Below are positions 22,161 to 30,922 of a DNA stretch of 32,141 bases, one piece after another. The number at the start of each line of letters is the position of its first letter. The stretch's first letter is position 1. The stretch spans positions 1 through 32,141 of the forward strand of contig WUAI01000035.1 of NCBI GenBank assembly GCA_009827225.1. The letters run 5' to 3'. Under the pieces are notes generated by a model. It was not told where the DNA came from, did not search any database, and was given only the letters and a program-made list of their open reading frames with translations. Position numbers and translations under genes: made by a program. Source of the stretch: Flavobacteriaceae bacterium. GTDB lineage: Bacteria > Bacteroidota > Bacteroidia > Flavobacteriales > Flavobacteriaceae.

Positions 22161-22637
22161 TTAATTAGAAGAAGTTCTTAGCTCCTCTTCATATTGCATT
22201 CGAGCCAGTGAGGCCCATTGCAAGAGTAGATTTTTGTCATTCTCATTCAACTCTCCATGGATCCAGGTATAGCTATCCAGTGGCATATGACCCTCTTTTA
22301 CTTCCTCGATTACTTCTTCCAGTTTGTGGTCTTTCTTCTTTACTGAATAACTCTCCCATTCGGAAACATTAAAGTCTCCTTTCCCATGTCTTACGTGATC
22401 ATCCAGATAATAGGAAATCGGCGCAATTTCAGCATACCATGGATACTGGGTCTGATTACTGTGACAGTCGTAACAATTTGCTTTCAAAATCCCCGCCACT
22501 TCAACGGAAGGTTTGGTTTCATTCTCGAAAACTGACACACTATCGTATCCGCCATTGTTTTTATCCGGACGAAAAAATTGCAGCACTACCAGCACGGCAA
22601 GTGCCAAAATCAGTGTATATCGAATGAATTTTTTCAT
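22161..22637 (-). CDS. Membrane-anchored haem-binding domain protein (c-type cytochrome-like)
   Basis: 158 residues. One N-terminal hydrophobic segment (about 7-22) anchors or exports it. The haem-binding domain has one CYDCHS site (Cys55, Cys58, His59) for covalent haem c, then QYPWYAEIAPISYYLDDHVRHGK and EVKEGHMPLDSYTWIHGELNENDK. Met118 in GHMP is a likely sixth ligand. This arrangement is that of the Haem_bd family common in Bacteroidota; its redox partner is not known. The start is 2 bp beyond the nucleotidase stop, so they are co-transcribed. It is separated from the porin group by about 135 bp holding the porin promoter and palindrome on the same strand. Confidence 0.88.
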   Translation of the reverse strand: MKKFIRYTLILALAVLVVLQFFRPDKNNGGYDSVSVFENETKPSVEVAGILKANCYDCHSNQTQYPWYAEIAPISYYLDDHVRHGKGDFNVSEWESYSVKKKDHKLEEVIEEVKEGHMPLDSYTWIHGELNENDKNLLLQWASLARMQYEEELRTSSN

Positions 22638-22639
22638 GG

Positions 22640-24175
22640 CTAGGATTTAATAGATTTGAGGTACAAAATTACAGATTTTCTGATATCGAAAGCCTTTTCC
22701 TCTTCGGTGGGACGATAAATTTTTATAACCCCTTCGTGATCAGGATTTAAGAAAGGAATATCCCTTCCTCTTAATAAATAATCTGAAAAAGCAACCGTAT
22801 AAACCTTATCGGGATCCAACACTTCTCCGTTATTCGTCCAGGCTCCTTCACTGTTCTGTTCAAAATTGAAACGTTGTAAATATGCCCCTGCGCCTCGCTT
22901 GGACCTCCCAAAATCAAGGACTTCCTTTAAAAGGCTTCCCTTAAGTTCTACTTTCAAGGATCCACCTCCAAAGGGCAACACCCTGAAAATATCCATGCTG
23001 GTCACTTCACCTGCCAGCATATCATCAATACGGATAGAACCCCCATTAACCAGTGCCCCGTCCACCGTATTATCGAATGCGGCTGCCATTGCCTGGGTAA
23101 TGATACCGCCTAAATTCGTTTGTATCCCCCGACTCGCACTGTCTGTCCCATCTAATGGAACACGAGCGTAATAAATTTGCTCATAAGGATTGGCAACTAC
23201 CTTTTTCAAGTTCTTATCTAAGATCGCATTCCATTTGTCCACGACCGCTTTCACCTCCGGTTTGGACGCTATCTTTTCATCGATGGGCATCAAATGTGAA
23301 TCGATCACAAGGTTTTCCGTCTTGGTATCGTAAGTAAGGGTATGAATGTAAATCGTTTTTGCGTTGGCATCTGCTTTGGCAATTATGGCATTGTTGGTAG
23401 GTACTAACATATTGTTGTGTTCATGACCTCCCATGATAAGAGACACTTTAGGTAATCTTCTGGCAATCTCCTTATCTTGGTCGATAGTGAGATGAGTGAG
23501 CCCAATGATCACATCGGAACGCTTCATATCCAGGTTCACATAGGCACTTCTGGCTTCAAGAAAAATGTCCCCATAGTGCACAAAATCTACTTTGTTGGAC
23601 GGCAGGCAAACACTAAAGAACCCTACATCTATGGCCGTACTGTCTTTGTCCATTAAACTCAGTGTATAGGTTTCCGGAACGAAAATTGTATCGCTTTCCC
23701 TCACAAAATGAAACGAACGTGGTCCGTCTTCTGTATTCTGAAAGACATTGGCGGAAGTCCAGTAGAAATTAGATTCATTCAATCGTTTCTGAAGGGCTTC
23801 TTCTCCTACATCGAACTCATGATTTCCGAAGGTAACCAACTCAAAATCCATCGCATTCATCACATCGATCATTTGTTTTCCCATTATCCGCTCCCCTTCA
23901 TGCTTGATGGTACCTAACAGCGATGGGTTCAGGAAATCACCTGCCATGAACATATAGGTATTGGGTTCCACCTTACGAATGGAATCGGCTACATGAGCTA
24001 CCCGGGCCATACCGCCATACTTTCCGCCACTCAATGGCGCAATTTCGTACACATCGTTCAACTGGATCAGTTTAAAGTTAATGATGCCATCATTTTTGAC
24101 TTCAGGGATTACCTCCTTGGTTCCCCGGCAACCTGCCAAAACGATGACAGCAATCAGAAGAATTAATCTTTTCAT
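22640..24175 (-). CDS. Lipoprotein 5'-nucleotidase / metallophosphatase (UshA family)
   Basis: 511 residues from ATG 24175 (MKRLILLIAVIVLAGC); longer in-frame starts would intrude on the preceding gene. The lipobox LAGC predicts lipidation at Cys16. The metallophosphatase domain carries QLNDVYE (38-44), AGDFLNPS, GNHEFD (117-122) and GGHEHNN. In most family members the first motif is D-x-H; here it reads D-V-Y, so one metal ligand may be replaced. The C-terminal nucleotidase domain has LVNGGSIRIDD and FGGGSLKVEL. The family hydrolyses nucleotides or related phosphate esters in the periplasm. It lies 1 bp after the HMG-CoA lyase gene and 2 bp before the haem protein gene. Confidence 0.92.
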   Translation of the reverse strand: MKRLILLIAVIVLAGCRGTKEVIPEVKNDGIINFKLIQLNDVYEIAPLSGGKYGGMARVAHVADSIRKVEPNTYMFMAGDFLNPSLLGTIKHEGERIMGKQMIDVMNAMDFELVTFGNHEFDVGEEALQKRLNESNFYWTSANVFQNTEDGPRSFHFVRESDTIFVPETYTLSLMDKDSTAIDVGFFSVCLPSNKVDFVHYGDIFLEARSAYVNLDMKRSDVIIGLTHLTIDQDKEIARRLPKVSLIMGGHEHNNMLVPTNNAIIAKADANAKTIYIHTLTYDTKTENLVIDSHLMPIDEKIASKPEVKAVVDKWNAILDKNLKKVVANPYEQIYYARVPLDGTDSASRGIQTNLGGIITQAMAAAFDNTVDGALVNGGSIRIDDMLAGEVTSMDIFRVLPFGGGSLKVELKGSLLKEVLDFGRSKRGAGAYLQRFNFEQNSEGAWTNNGEVLDPDKVYTVAFSDYLLRGRDIPFLNPDHEGVIKIYRPTEEEKAFDIRKSVILYLKSIKS

Positions 24176-24176
24176 G

Positions 24177-25040
24177 TCAATGATATTTTGAAAAAACCTT
24201 TGTCGCCTCATTGTGGGCGCTTTCAAAGGACATGGTATTTATATTAGTATCAATCTTGTGGGTAGTAAAGTAACTCAACATCTTTTCCGTAGGCATATTC
24301 CCCGTAAGTTCATCCTTCGCCATCGGGCAGCCACCAAAGCCTTGTATGGCTCCATCAAATCTCCTGCATCCGCTCTGAAAAGCGGCATGAATTTTTTCAT
24401 GCCATTTAGTTGGGGTTGTATGCAAATGTGCGCCAAATTCAATATGTGGATATTTCGGTATCAGGTTCGAATACAAATAAGTGATCACTTCAGGTGTAGA
24501 GGTACCTACAGTATCGCTTAATGATAGAATCTTCACCCCCATTCCCGAAAGTTTCTCCGCCCATTCCCCCACGATCTCCACATTCCAAGGATCCCCATAC
24601 GGATTTCCAAATCCCATGGACAAGTAAGTCACCACCTCTTTGTTGTTTTTGTCGGCCAGTTCCAAAATCTCACGCAACACTACCATGGACTCTGCAATGG
24701 TCTTATGCGTATTCCTCATCTGGAAATTCTCTGAAATAGAGAACGGATATCCTAAATAGTTAATTTCGTCATGCACCACGGCATCGTTAGCTCCGCGCAC
24801 ATTGGCCACAATAGCCAGAAGCTTGCTTTCAGTATCCGAGAGATCCAGTCCGGCCAATACCTCGGCAGTGTCTTTCATCTGTGGAATGGCCTTCGGAGAT
24901 ACGAAACTTCCGAAATCAATAGTATCGAAGCCACAGCGCAGTAAAGACTGAATATATTGAATCTTTTTTTCCGTAGGAATCCAATCCCGGATTCCCTGCA
25001 TGGCATCTCTGGGGCACTCTATTAACTTCACTTTTTGCAT
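24177..25040 (-). CDS. Hydroxymethylglutaryl-CoA lyase
   Basis: 287 residues, typical length. TIM-barrel motifs of the HMGL-like family: ECPRDAMQG (Arg11, Asp12), VSPKAIPQMKD, SLSDTVGTSTPE, GAHLHTT (His205, His207 as metal ligands) and the signature GFGGCPMAKDELTGNMPTE with catalytic Cys238. It splits HMG-CoA into acetoacetate and acetyl-CoA, the last step of leucine breakdown, in the cytoplasm. A leucine dehydrogenase gene at the far end of the window starts the same pathway, but the genes are 6 kb apart and not an operon. It is 51 bp downstream of the LysE-type exporter. A related lyase acting on another 3-hydroxyacyl-CoA cannot be excluded. Confidence 0.92.
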   Translation of the reverse strand: MQKVKLIECPRDAMQGIRDWIPTEKKIQYIQSLLRCGFDTIDFGSFVSPKAIPQMKDTAEVLAGLDLSDTESKLLAIVANVRGANDAVVHDEINYLGYPFSISENFQMRNTHKTIAESMVVLREILELADKNNKEVVTYLSMGFGNPYGDPWNVEIVGEWAEKLSGMGVKILSLSDTVGTSTPEVITYLYSNLIPKYPHIEFGAHLHTTPTKWHEKIHAAFQSGCRRFDGAIQGFGGCPMAKDELTGNMPTEKMLSYFTTHKIDTNINTMSFESAHNEATKVFSKYH

Positions 25041-25091
25041 TCCTGTAAAGATAGTAATTCCGATGCTCGCTTTTTTCTGGAGATAAGTTTT

Positions 25092-25706
25092 TTAAGGGAT
25101 TAAAATAAATACTGCGATTCCAATAAAAACGAGTATTTGAAGCCACTTCAGAAACACACCTACGTTCTTATGCGTAAGAAGATACCCTGAAATTTTTCCG
25201 GCCAAAATCGCGATCCCACTAAAGACCATAAATGATACCACCATAAAAGTAATGCCCAGAATATAAAACTGAGCCACGGTATTTCCGGCTTCGTCCCATA
25301 AAAATCCAGGAAAGAAAGCCAAAAAGAAGATCATTACCTTAGGGTTAAGCAAATTCATGATCACACCGGTCTTGAACAACTGCAAGTAATTTTTCCGGGG
25401 GGCATTCTCTGAAAGATCAATCTTTGACGAACTTCGGTACACCTTATACGCTAAAAATACCAGGTAAGCTGCTCCGGCTACTTTGATCCCATAGAACAAA
25501 TTTTCCGATGCCGTGATCACGGCTGAAAGTCCGAACGCCAATAAGGTGGTATGCACAATACAACCACTGATAAGCCCGGCTGTGGTGGCTATTCCACTTT
25601 TAGTGCCATTTACCAAAGATTGAGACAGGACATAAATATTATCTGGGCCGGGTGAGAAGGCCAACACCATGGTGGCCACCGAGATCGATATCAGATTTTC
25701 TAACAT
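25092..25706 (-). CDS. LysE/RhtB-family amino-acid exporter
   Basis: 204 residues with about six hydrophobic segments. The N-terminal ATMVLAFSPGPDNIYVLSQSL carries the family SPGPD(N) motif, followed by GLISGCIVHTTLLAFGLSAV and, mid-protein, GVIMNLLNPKVMIFFLAFFP (NPK motif). These inner-membrane proteins export amino acids such as lysine, threonine or homoserine lactones. The substrate is not predictable. It is the first gene of the minus-strand run towards HMG-CoA lyase, and divergent from the spondin-domain gene by 69 bp. Confidence 0.92.
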   Translation of the reverse strand: MLENLISISVATMVLAFSPGPDNIYVLSQSLVNGTKSGIATTAGLISGCIVHTTLLAFGLSAVITASENLFYGIKVAGAAYLVFLAYKVYRSSSKIDLSENAPRKNYLQLFKTGVIMNLLNPKVMIFFLAFFPGFLWDEAGNTVAQFYILGITFMVVSFMVFSGIAILAGKISGYLLTHKNVGVFLKWLQILVFIGIAVFILIP

Positions 25707-25775
25707 TGCTTAAAAATATATTATTTTCAGTAAGTTCGAGGAAGTTCTCCCGACCTATTTCCAAAATTGGTTATC

Positions 25776-26690
25776 ATGAGAAAAACTACATTTCTATTTG
25801 TCGCATTGTTCTTTCTTGCTTCTATTGGCTTTAGTCAGTCGGAAGCCTCATACACCGTAACTTTTACCAGTAACTGGAGCCAGGCAACGCATCCACATTC
25901 CAGCGGAAGTCTTCCTAACGGAGCTCATTGGTCGAAGTTGGTAGGTGCTGTCCATAATTCGGACATTACGTTTCTCGAAATGGGTGGGACCGCTTCCCAA
26001 GGGGTAGAAAACATTGCTGAAACTGGCAATAATACCATTTTCTTCGCCGATGTTGAAACTGCAATTGCCGACGGATTTGCAATGGCCACCATCGACGGTG
26101 ATGATTTAGGCACCTCCTTAGGTCAAATCATAATAGAGGACATTACGGTCACACAGGAATATCCGTTGATCACGTTGCTGTCCATGATTGCCCCGAGTCC
26201 GGACTGGATTGTTGCTATCAATAATGTTTCTCTCTTGGACGGAGATAACCAATGGATCGATGAGCTTGAGATCGACTTATACCCTTACGATGCTGGGACC
26301 GATAGCGGAATCGACTATACATCTCCCAATAACGATACCTTTCCACAAGAACCAATAAGCAGTTTACAGGGAGTGACTCCGTTTTCCAACGAGATTATCG
26401 GGACGTTTAATATCACTCTTGATGGAGTGGTTTTGGGGTTGAATGATTCTGTTTTGAATCAGGTTGAAATATTTCCAAACCCGGCTGTTAGCACCCTCAA
26501 TGTTTCCGCGGATGAACCACTCTCGGCCATCCGAATCTACAACGCTCTTGGTAGCGCTGTTCTGAGTATGGAAAATCTGAATAGAACCTCAGTTCAAGTT
26601 GATGTACAAAACTTACCCAGCGGATTCTATTTTGCTGAATTACAAACTGCAGATGGTGGCGAGAAGGTAAGACGTTTTGTTAAGCGTTAA
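25776..26690 (+). CDS. Secreted spondin-domain protein with type IX secretion sorting domain
   Basis: 304 residues from ATG 25776; a TTG 9 bp earlier is unlikely. A signal peptide [21 protein letters not shown] is followed by a Spondin_N-like domain (about 23-205): [63 protein letters not shown]. The last 75 residues form a type A sorting domain: [38 protein letters not shown] and a basic KVRRFVKR end. Proteins with this tail cross the outer membrane by the T9SS and are usually bound to the cell surface. The natural role is unknown, perhaps adhesion. Its 3' end overlaps the convergent pyrD gene by 11 bp. Confidence 0.9.
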   Translation: MRKTTFLFVALFFLASIGFSQSEASYTVTFTSNWSQATHPHSSGSLPNGAHWSKLVGAVHNSDITFLEMGGTASQGVENIAETGNNTIFFADVETAIADGFAMATIDGDDLGTSLGQIIIEDITVTQEYPLITLLSMIAPSPDWIVAINNVSLLDGDNQWIDELEIDLYPYDAGTDSGIDYTSPNNDTFPQEPISSLQGVTPFSNEIIGTFNITLDGVVLGLNDSVLNQVEIFPNPAVSTLNVSADEPLSAIRIYNALGSAVLSMENLNRTSVQVDVQNLPSGFYFAELQTADGGEKVRRFVKR

Positions 26691-27693
26691 GGATCGCCTT
26701 GTTGATCTTTTTGATGAGTGCCGGACCTTCATAAATAAACCCGGTATAAAGCTGAACCAAACTGGCTCCTGCATCCAGCTTGTCAAGGGCATCCTGTGCA
26801 GAGTGAATACCTCCTACTCCAATAATCGGAAAAGCATTTCCACTTTTTTCAGCTAAAAACCGAATAACCTCCGTGGAACGTCCCGTTAGTGGTTTGCCAC
26901 TTAAACCACCTGTTTCCGTTTTATTCTTTGAAGAAAGTCCGTCACGGGAGATGGTGGTGTTTGTAGCAATAACTCCGTCGATTTTTGTTTCTGAAACAAT
27001 ATCGATGATATCTAATAACTGCTCATCGGTTAAATCAGGAGCAATTTTTAATAAGATGGGTTTTCTTGTTGTTTTTGCTGAATTTTTCTTCTGAAGGGTA
27101 TTGAGCAATTCGGTAAGTGGTTCCTTGTCCTGCAGCGCGCGTAGGTTGGGGGTATTGGGCGAACTTACATTCACCACAAAATAATCTACGTAATCAAAAA
27201 GCGATTCAAAACAAATTTCATAATCCCTGGCGGCTTCCTCATTCGGAGTTATTTTGTTCTTTCCGATATTTCCACCAATGAGTACCTTGGTATTAGAACG
27301 CAATCTCTCCACCGCTTCCTCTACGCCACCATTATTAAAACCCATCCGATTGATAATTCCTTTATCCTCTTTCAACCGAAAGAGCCGTTTCTTAGGATTC
27401 CCCGATTGTGGTTTGGGTGTCACTGTACCAATTTCAATAAAGCCAAATCCCATGTTGGAAAGTTCTTTATATAGTTTGGCGTCTTTATCGAATCCGGCGG
27501 CTAGCCCTACAGGATTGGGAAAGGTCAGCCCAAAAACCTTTCTTTCCAGTTTGGAATCCTTCAATACATAACAACTTCTGAATAACCCACCAAAGCCCAG
27601 ACGGGTTAAAGTGCGAATTAGAGAAAATGTGAAATAATGAACTTTTTCGGCATCAAAAAGAAAAAGTAGAGGTCGGATAAAGGTCTTATACAT
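26680..27693 (-). CDS. pyrD: Dihydroorotate dehydrogenase (quinone), class 2
   Basis: 337 residues. An N-terminal amphipathic segment ([29 protein letters not shown]) binds the membrane and reaches the quinone pool, marking class 2. The FMN barrel has [14 protein letters not shown] (58-71), [31 protein letters not shown] and [13 protein letters not shown] with catalytic Ser178. [22 protein letters not shown] and IIGVGGI follow. It oxidises dihydroorotate to orotate, the fourth step of pyrimidine synthesis. The gene stands alone with its own -7 element. The C-terminus overlaps the spondin gene's end by 11 bp on the opposite strand, and the start is divergent from pepT by 88 bp. Confidence 0.97.
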   Translation of the reverse strand: MYKTFIRPLLFLFDAEKVHYFTFSLIRTLTRLGFGGLFRSCYVLKDSKLERKVFGLTFPNPVGLAAGFDKDAKLYKELSNMGFGFIEIGTVTPKPQSGNPKKRLFRLKEDKGIINRMGFNNGGVEEAVERLRSNTKVLIGGNIGKNKITPNEEAARDYEICFESLFDYVDYFVVNVSSPNTPNLRALQDKEPLTELLNTLQKKNSAKTTRKPILLKIAPDLTDEQLLDIIDIVSETKIDGVIATNTTISRDGLSSKNKTETGGLSGKPLTGRSTEVIRFLAEKSGNAFPIIGVGGIHSAQDALDKLDAGASLVQLYTGFIYEGPALIKKINKAILNA

Positions 27694-27712
27694 GCCGTTT
27701 CAGAATTGATTG

Positions 27713-27720
27713 CAAATTTA
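27713..27720 (-). promoter_or_regulatory. -7 promoter element of pyrD
   Basis: TAAATTTG on the minus strand, an exact TAnnTTTG match, 19 bp before the start codon; no TTG at the expected -33 distance. Confidence 0.5.
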
Positions 27721-27781
27721 GTACTAAAAGCTCAAAAAATTCAGGGCTTATTCCGTTAATTTGTATTCAAACATTTACCTT

Positions 27782-29017
27782 ATGATTGACCAGCAACATC
27801 TCATCGATCGATTTATCAGCTACATTACCGTTGATACCGAAAGTGACCCCAAAAGTGATACCACACCAAGCAGCGCAAAACAATGGGATCTGGCCAATGC
27901 TTTGGTCGAGGAACTAAAGGCCATTGGAATGGAGGAAGTCACCATAGATGATAATGCATATATCATGGCTACCTTACCTTCAAATATTGACCGGGACGTT
28001 CCCGTGATTGGTTTTATCTCACATTTTGATACGACCCCTGATTTCAGCGGAGCCAATGTAAAACCACAGGTCATTGAAAATTATGACGGTGGGGTGATCG
28101 ACTTAAAAGGAGCCGAAGGCATTGTCCTGGACCCATCCGAATTTGAGACTTTGCTCAATTATAAAGGTCAAACACTCATTACGACCGATGGAACAACCCT
28201 CTTGGGAGCGGATGATAAGGCTGGGATTGCCGAGATCATTTCGGCTATGGAATATTTGATCCAACATCCGGAAATTAAGCACGGTAAAATAAGAGTTGGT
28301 TTTACGCCCGACGAAGAAATAGGGCGCGGTGCTCATAAATTTGATGTGGAAAAGTTTGGTGCCGACTGGGCCTATACCATGGACGGGAGTACCATAGGGG
28401 AACTGGAATATGAAAACTTCAATGCCGCGGGTGCGGTGATAACTGTAAGAGGAAAGATTGTACATCCCGGTTATGCGAAGGGGAAAATGGTGAACAGCAT
28501 GTACATTGCAACCGAATTTATAAACGCTCTACCAAGAAAAGAAACTCCCGAACATACCGAAGACCGCGAAGGGTTCTTCCATCTCTGCGGAATGAAAGGT
28601 GGAGTAGACCATACCGAACTTGAATATATAATCCGGGATCACGATAAAGATCAGTTTGAAGCGCGCAAAGCAATGATGCTTCAGGTAGCAGATGAGATCA
28701 ACTCACAACTTGGTGAGGATCGAGTGCAGGTGGAGATCAAGGATCAATATTTCAACATGCGAGAGAAGATCGAACCCGTGATGCATATTGTTGAGATCGC
28801 TGAAGAAGCAATGAAGGAAGCCGGAATTACTCCGCTCATCCAGCCCATTCGAGGCGGTACCGATGGATCTCAATTAAGTTATATGGGACTTCCCTGCCCT
28901 AATATTTTTGCAGGAGGACATAATTTTCATGGGCGTTATGAGTATGTGCCCGTGGAAAGCATGCAAAAAGCGATTGAAGTGATTGTGAATATCGCCCAAA
29001 GGGTAGCAAAAAAATAA
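27782..29017 (+). CDS. pepT: Peptidase T (tripeptide aminopeptidase, M20B)
   Basis: 411 residues from ATG 27782; a TTG 21 bp upstream is a poorer start. Dizinc M20 motifs are in place: [11 protein letters not shown] (His81, Asp83), [13 protein letters not shown] (Asp144), [15 protein letters not shown] (Glu178, Glu179), the dimerisation-domain entry [27 protein letters not shown], and the C-terminal [33 protein letters not shown] with the last His ligand. It removes the N-terminal residue from tripeptides in the cytoplasm. It is monocistronic, ending at a strong terminator shared with yajC. Confidence 0.96.
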   Translation: MIDQQHLIDRFISYITVDTESDPKSDTTPSSAKQWDLANALVEELKAIGMEEVTIDDNAYIMATLPSNIDRDVPVIGFISHFDTTPDFSGANVKPQVIENYDGGVIDLKGAEGIVLDPSEFETLLNYKGQTLITTDGTTLLGADDKAGIAEIISAMEYLIQHPEIKHGKIRVGFTPDEEIGRGAHKFDVEKFGADWAYTMDGSTIGELEYENFNAAGAVITVRGKIVHPGYAKGKMVNSMYIATEFINALPRKETPEHTEDREGFFHLCGMKGGVDHTELEYIIRDHDKDQFEARKAMMLQVADEINSQLGEDRVQVEIKDQYFNMREKIEPVMHIVEIAEEAMKEAGITPLIQPIRGGTDGSQLSYMGLPCPNIFAGGHNFHGRYEYVPVESMQKAIEVIVNIAQRVAKK

Positions 29018-29023
29018 GGACAT

Positions 29024-29055
29024 AAAAAAACCTCCAGAAAACTGGAGGTTTTTTT
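29024..29055. terminator. Bidirectional intrinsic terminator between pepT and yajC
   Basis: CCTCCAG (29031-29037) pairs with CTGGAGG (29042-29048) around a 4-nt loop, flanked by an A-run and a T-run that extend the stem. It serves both convergent genes. Confidence 0.9.
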
Positions 29056-29070
29056 ATTTTTCGATTTGCC

Positions 29071-29346
29071 TTATTTCGAAGGAGCGTTAATACTATTGCT
29101 CCGATCAATCGAAATGGCCGTTCTATCATATTTCATTTTCCCGGCACCTGTTTCAAGAATAATAGTTCCATCATCATTGATGTTGAGAACCTTTCCATGA
29201 AGCCCGCTGGTAAGTACCACATTATCTCCTTTCTTCAACTCATTGAAAAACTTGGTTTCCTGCTTCTTTTTCTTCTGCTGAGGCAGTACAATAAAGAAGA
29301 TGATAAAAACCGCAAATAGGAGTAATGGGCCTAAAAACTGATCCAT
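29071..29346 (-). CDS. yajC: Preprotein translocase subunit YajC
   Basis: 91 residues. A short periplasmic N-terminus and one membrane helix (about 5-22) are followed by the positively charged PQQKKKKQETKFFNELKKGDNVVLTSGLHGKVLNI segment characteristic of YajC and its small cytoplasmic domain. YajC associates with SecDF-type translocase parts. It is the last gene of a minus-strand group, 19 bp after the DUF1573 gene and 52 bp further from nusB's end; nusB, DUF1573 and yajC commonly sit together in Bacteroidota. The group ends at the pepT-side terminator. Confidence 0.95.
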   Translation of the reverse strand: MDQFLGPLLLFAVFIIFFIVLPQQKKKKQETKFFNELKKGDNVVLTSGLHGKVLNINDDGTIILETGAGKMKYDRTAISIDRSNSINAPSK

Positions 29347-29365
29347 AAATAAAACGTGCTAGGTC

Positions 29366-29848
29366 TTACTGATTAATCTGGATTGGAGAACCTGAGGTAG
29401 CTCCTTCCTTAGGATTAACAAATGCTTTGATCTTGATCTGCTCTTTACCAGATTCTGTGTTAGCAGTAATAGTAACAGTTTTTGTTACCTGGTTTTTACC
29501 ACTACCGTTGAATTTTACCAACATTTCACCTTCAGCACCTGGTGCCACTGGTTCTTTGGTATATTCTGGTACGGTACATCCACAGCTACTTTTAGCGTCA
29601 ACAATTACCAAATCAGCATCACCGGTGTTTGTAAATTTAAAAACGTGCTCAACATTGGTTCCCTGATCGATCGTTCCGAAATCGAATTCTGATTCAGAGA
29701 AAGACATTACAGGAAATTTCCCTGATTCCGCGTCACGCTCTGCAGCTGTCGCAACATTTTCTTCGTTTACTTTATCAGCAGCATTATCCTTACAAGAAGT
29801 CAATGCAAACAAACCTGCAAGTGCTAGTATAAAAACCGATTTTTTCAT
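29366..29848 (-). CDS. DUF1573-domain lipoprotein
   Basis: 160 residues. The signal peptide ends LTSC, so Cys19 is the probable lipidation site. A short acidic/Ala linker leads to a DUF1573 immunoglobulin-like domain (about 48-150): FDFGTIDQGTNVEHVFKFTNTGDADLVIVDAKSSCGCTVPEYTKEPVAPGAEGEMLVKFN. The SSCGC motif is the family hallmark. The domain's role is unknown, possibly structural in the envelope. It lies between nusB (50 bp upstream) and yajC (19 bp downstream). Confidence 0.92.
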   Translation of the reverse strand: MKKSVFILALAGLFALTSCKDNAADKVNEENVATAAERDAESGKFPVMSFSESEFDFGTIDQGTNVEHVFKFTNTGDADLVIVDAKSSCGCTVPEYTKEPVAPGAEGEMLVKFNGSGKNQVTKTVTITANTESGKEQIKIKAFVNPKEGATSGSPIQINQ

Positions 29849-29898
29849 AGTTAAATATTTTAAATTTAAGAGTGGCTAATGTAGGTATTTTTTTAATC

Positions 29899-30843
29899 TT
29901 ATCTAAGTCCGCGACCAATTTTGTTTAATTTATTCTCGGCGGAATATTCCTTTACGAGTTTGTCCAATATCCCGTTTACGAAAAGGCTGCTTTTAGGAGT
30001 TGAATATTCCTTCGATATTTCCAGATACTCATTGATGGTCACTTTTACGGGAATGGACGGAAAATGCAGAAACTCCGCAATGCCCATTTTCAGAATAATA
30101 AAATCGAGCTCGGCAATACGATCCTTATCCCAATTTGGGGTTTTACCATCGATCTCCAAGGTGAGGGAATCATCATTAAGGATCACTTTCCGAAGCAATT
30201 CAAGACTGTACTCCCGATCCTCTTCATTCTTAAATACTTCCTCATTGAAAACGGTGGTCTTTCCATTAACCGACATTTTATTGAGCATTTTTACAATTGC
30301 GGTGTTTACCAGCGGATAGTCATCCAGCCAGGTAAGACGATTGTCCTCCAAATACTCATAAAGTTTGTCATTGGGAGCAATGATCTCTTTGTACAGTTGT
30401 ATTACCAGTTTCTGGTCCTCTGAAAAGGAAGGCGCTTCGTTATTGAGATACTCTTTGTACCAATCTTGCTCTTTTAACTCATTAAAAAGCAGTGAAACGT
30501 ATTCATCATCCTTCTTCCAGTTGTCCAGTTTTTTATTCTGAAGGTATTCCGTCAGTGAATCAGAAATCGCAATCTGTTCGATCACCTGGTTATTTATAAA
30601 GGATTTACTTGGATTTAGCTCAGATTCGGTTGCCAGGTGTTTTTGCTGAGATTTTAGCAAATAAATATTAGCATGGTCCCGAAGTGCCACCATTAAATGT
30701 AGCATCAGGGCATGCAAATCCTGCATCTGGCGAATACTATGAGTAAGAAATTTTTCCTGCTTAACAAGATCTTCGTTGTCCGATTGATAGAACGCATATA
30801 ATGTTTGCAACACCTTTACCCTTATATGTCTCCTTGTTAGCAT
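29899..30843 (-). CDS. nusB: Transcription antitermination factor NusB, long Bacteroidota form
   Basis: 314 residues from ATG 30843 (MLTRRHIRVKVLQTLYAFYQ). The 57-bp upstream in-frame extension to 30900 runs back through the terminator hairpin to the -7 box and is rejected. The N-terminus has the RRHIRVKVLQTLYAF start of NusB. A long central helical insertion separates it from the C-terminal NusB part: IAELDFIILKMGIAEFLHFPSIPVKVTINEYLEISKEYSTPKSSLFVNGILDKL. Typical NusB is about 140 residues; 300-plus is usual for this phylum. It binds boxA RNA with NusE to support rRNA transcription. Its leader contains the terminator described below. Confidence 0.95.
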   Translation of the reverse strand: MLTRRHIRVKVLQTLYAFYQSDNEDLVKQEKFLTHSIRQMQDLHALMLHLMVALRDHANIYLLKSQQKHLATESELNPSKSFINNQVIEQIAISDSLTEYLQNKKLDNWKKDDEYVSLLFNELKEQDWYKEYLNNEAPSFSEDQKLVIQLYKEIIAPNDKLYEYLEDNRLTWLDDYPLVNTAIVKMLNKMSVNGKTTVFNEEVFKNEEDREYSLELLRKVILNDDSLTLEIDGKTPNWDKDRIAELDFIILKMGIAEFLHFPSIPVKVTINEYLEISKEYSTPKSSLFVNGILDKLVKEYSAENKLNKIGRGLR

Positions 30844-30863
30844 ATTGAAAAGAACTTTTTTAT

Positions 30864-30896
30864 AAAAAATAACGCACAAGAATGCTCTCGTGCGTT
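30864..30896 (-). terminator. Intrinsic terminator of the leucine dehydrogenase gene, inside the nusB promoter/leader
   Basis: 10-bp stem with one G-U pair (30896-30887 with 30880-30871 on the minus strand), 6-nt loop, then a T6 run (30869-30864). It lies 27 bp beyond the dehydrogenase stop codon. Confidence 0.85.
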
Positions 30897-30897
30897 G

Positions 30898-30905
30898 CAA
30901 ATATA
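30898..30905 (-). promoter_or_regulatory. -7 promoter element of nusB
   Basis: TATATTTG on the minus strand, an exact TAnnTTTG match, directly preceding the terminator hairpin and 54 bp before ATG 30843. No TTG at -33 was seen. Confidence 0.5.
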
Positions 30906-30922
30906 ATTATTAAATCGTATTT

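Noticed and set aside
27750-27781. Promoter for pepT (TAATTTG near 27757)
   Set aside because: One base short of TAnnTTTG and no -33 partner; not listed.
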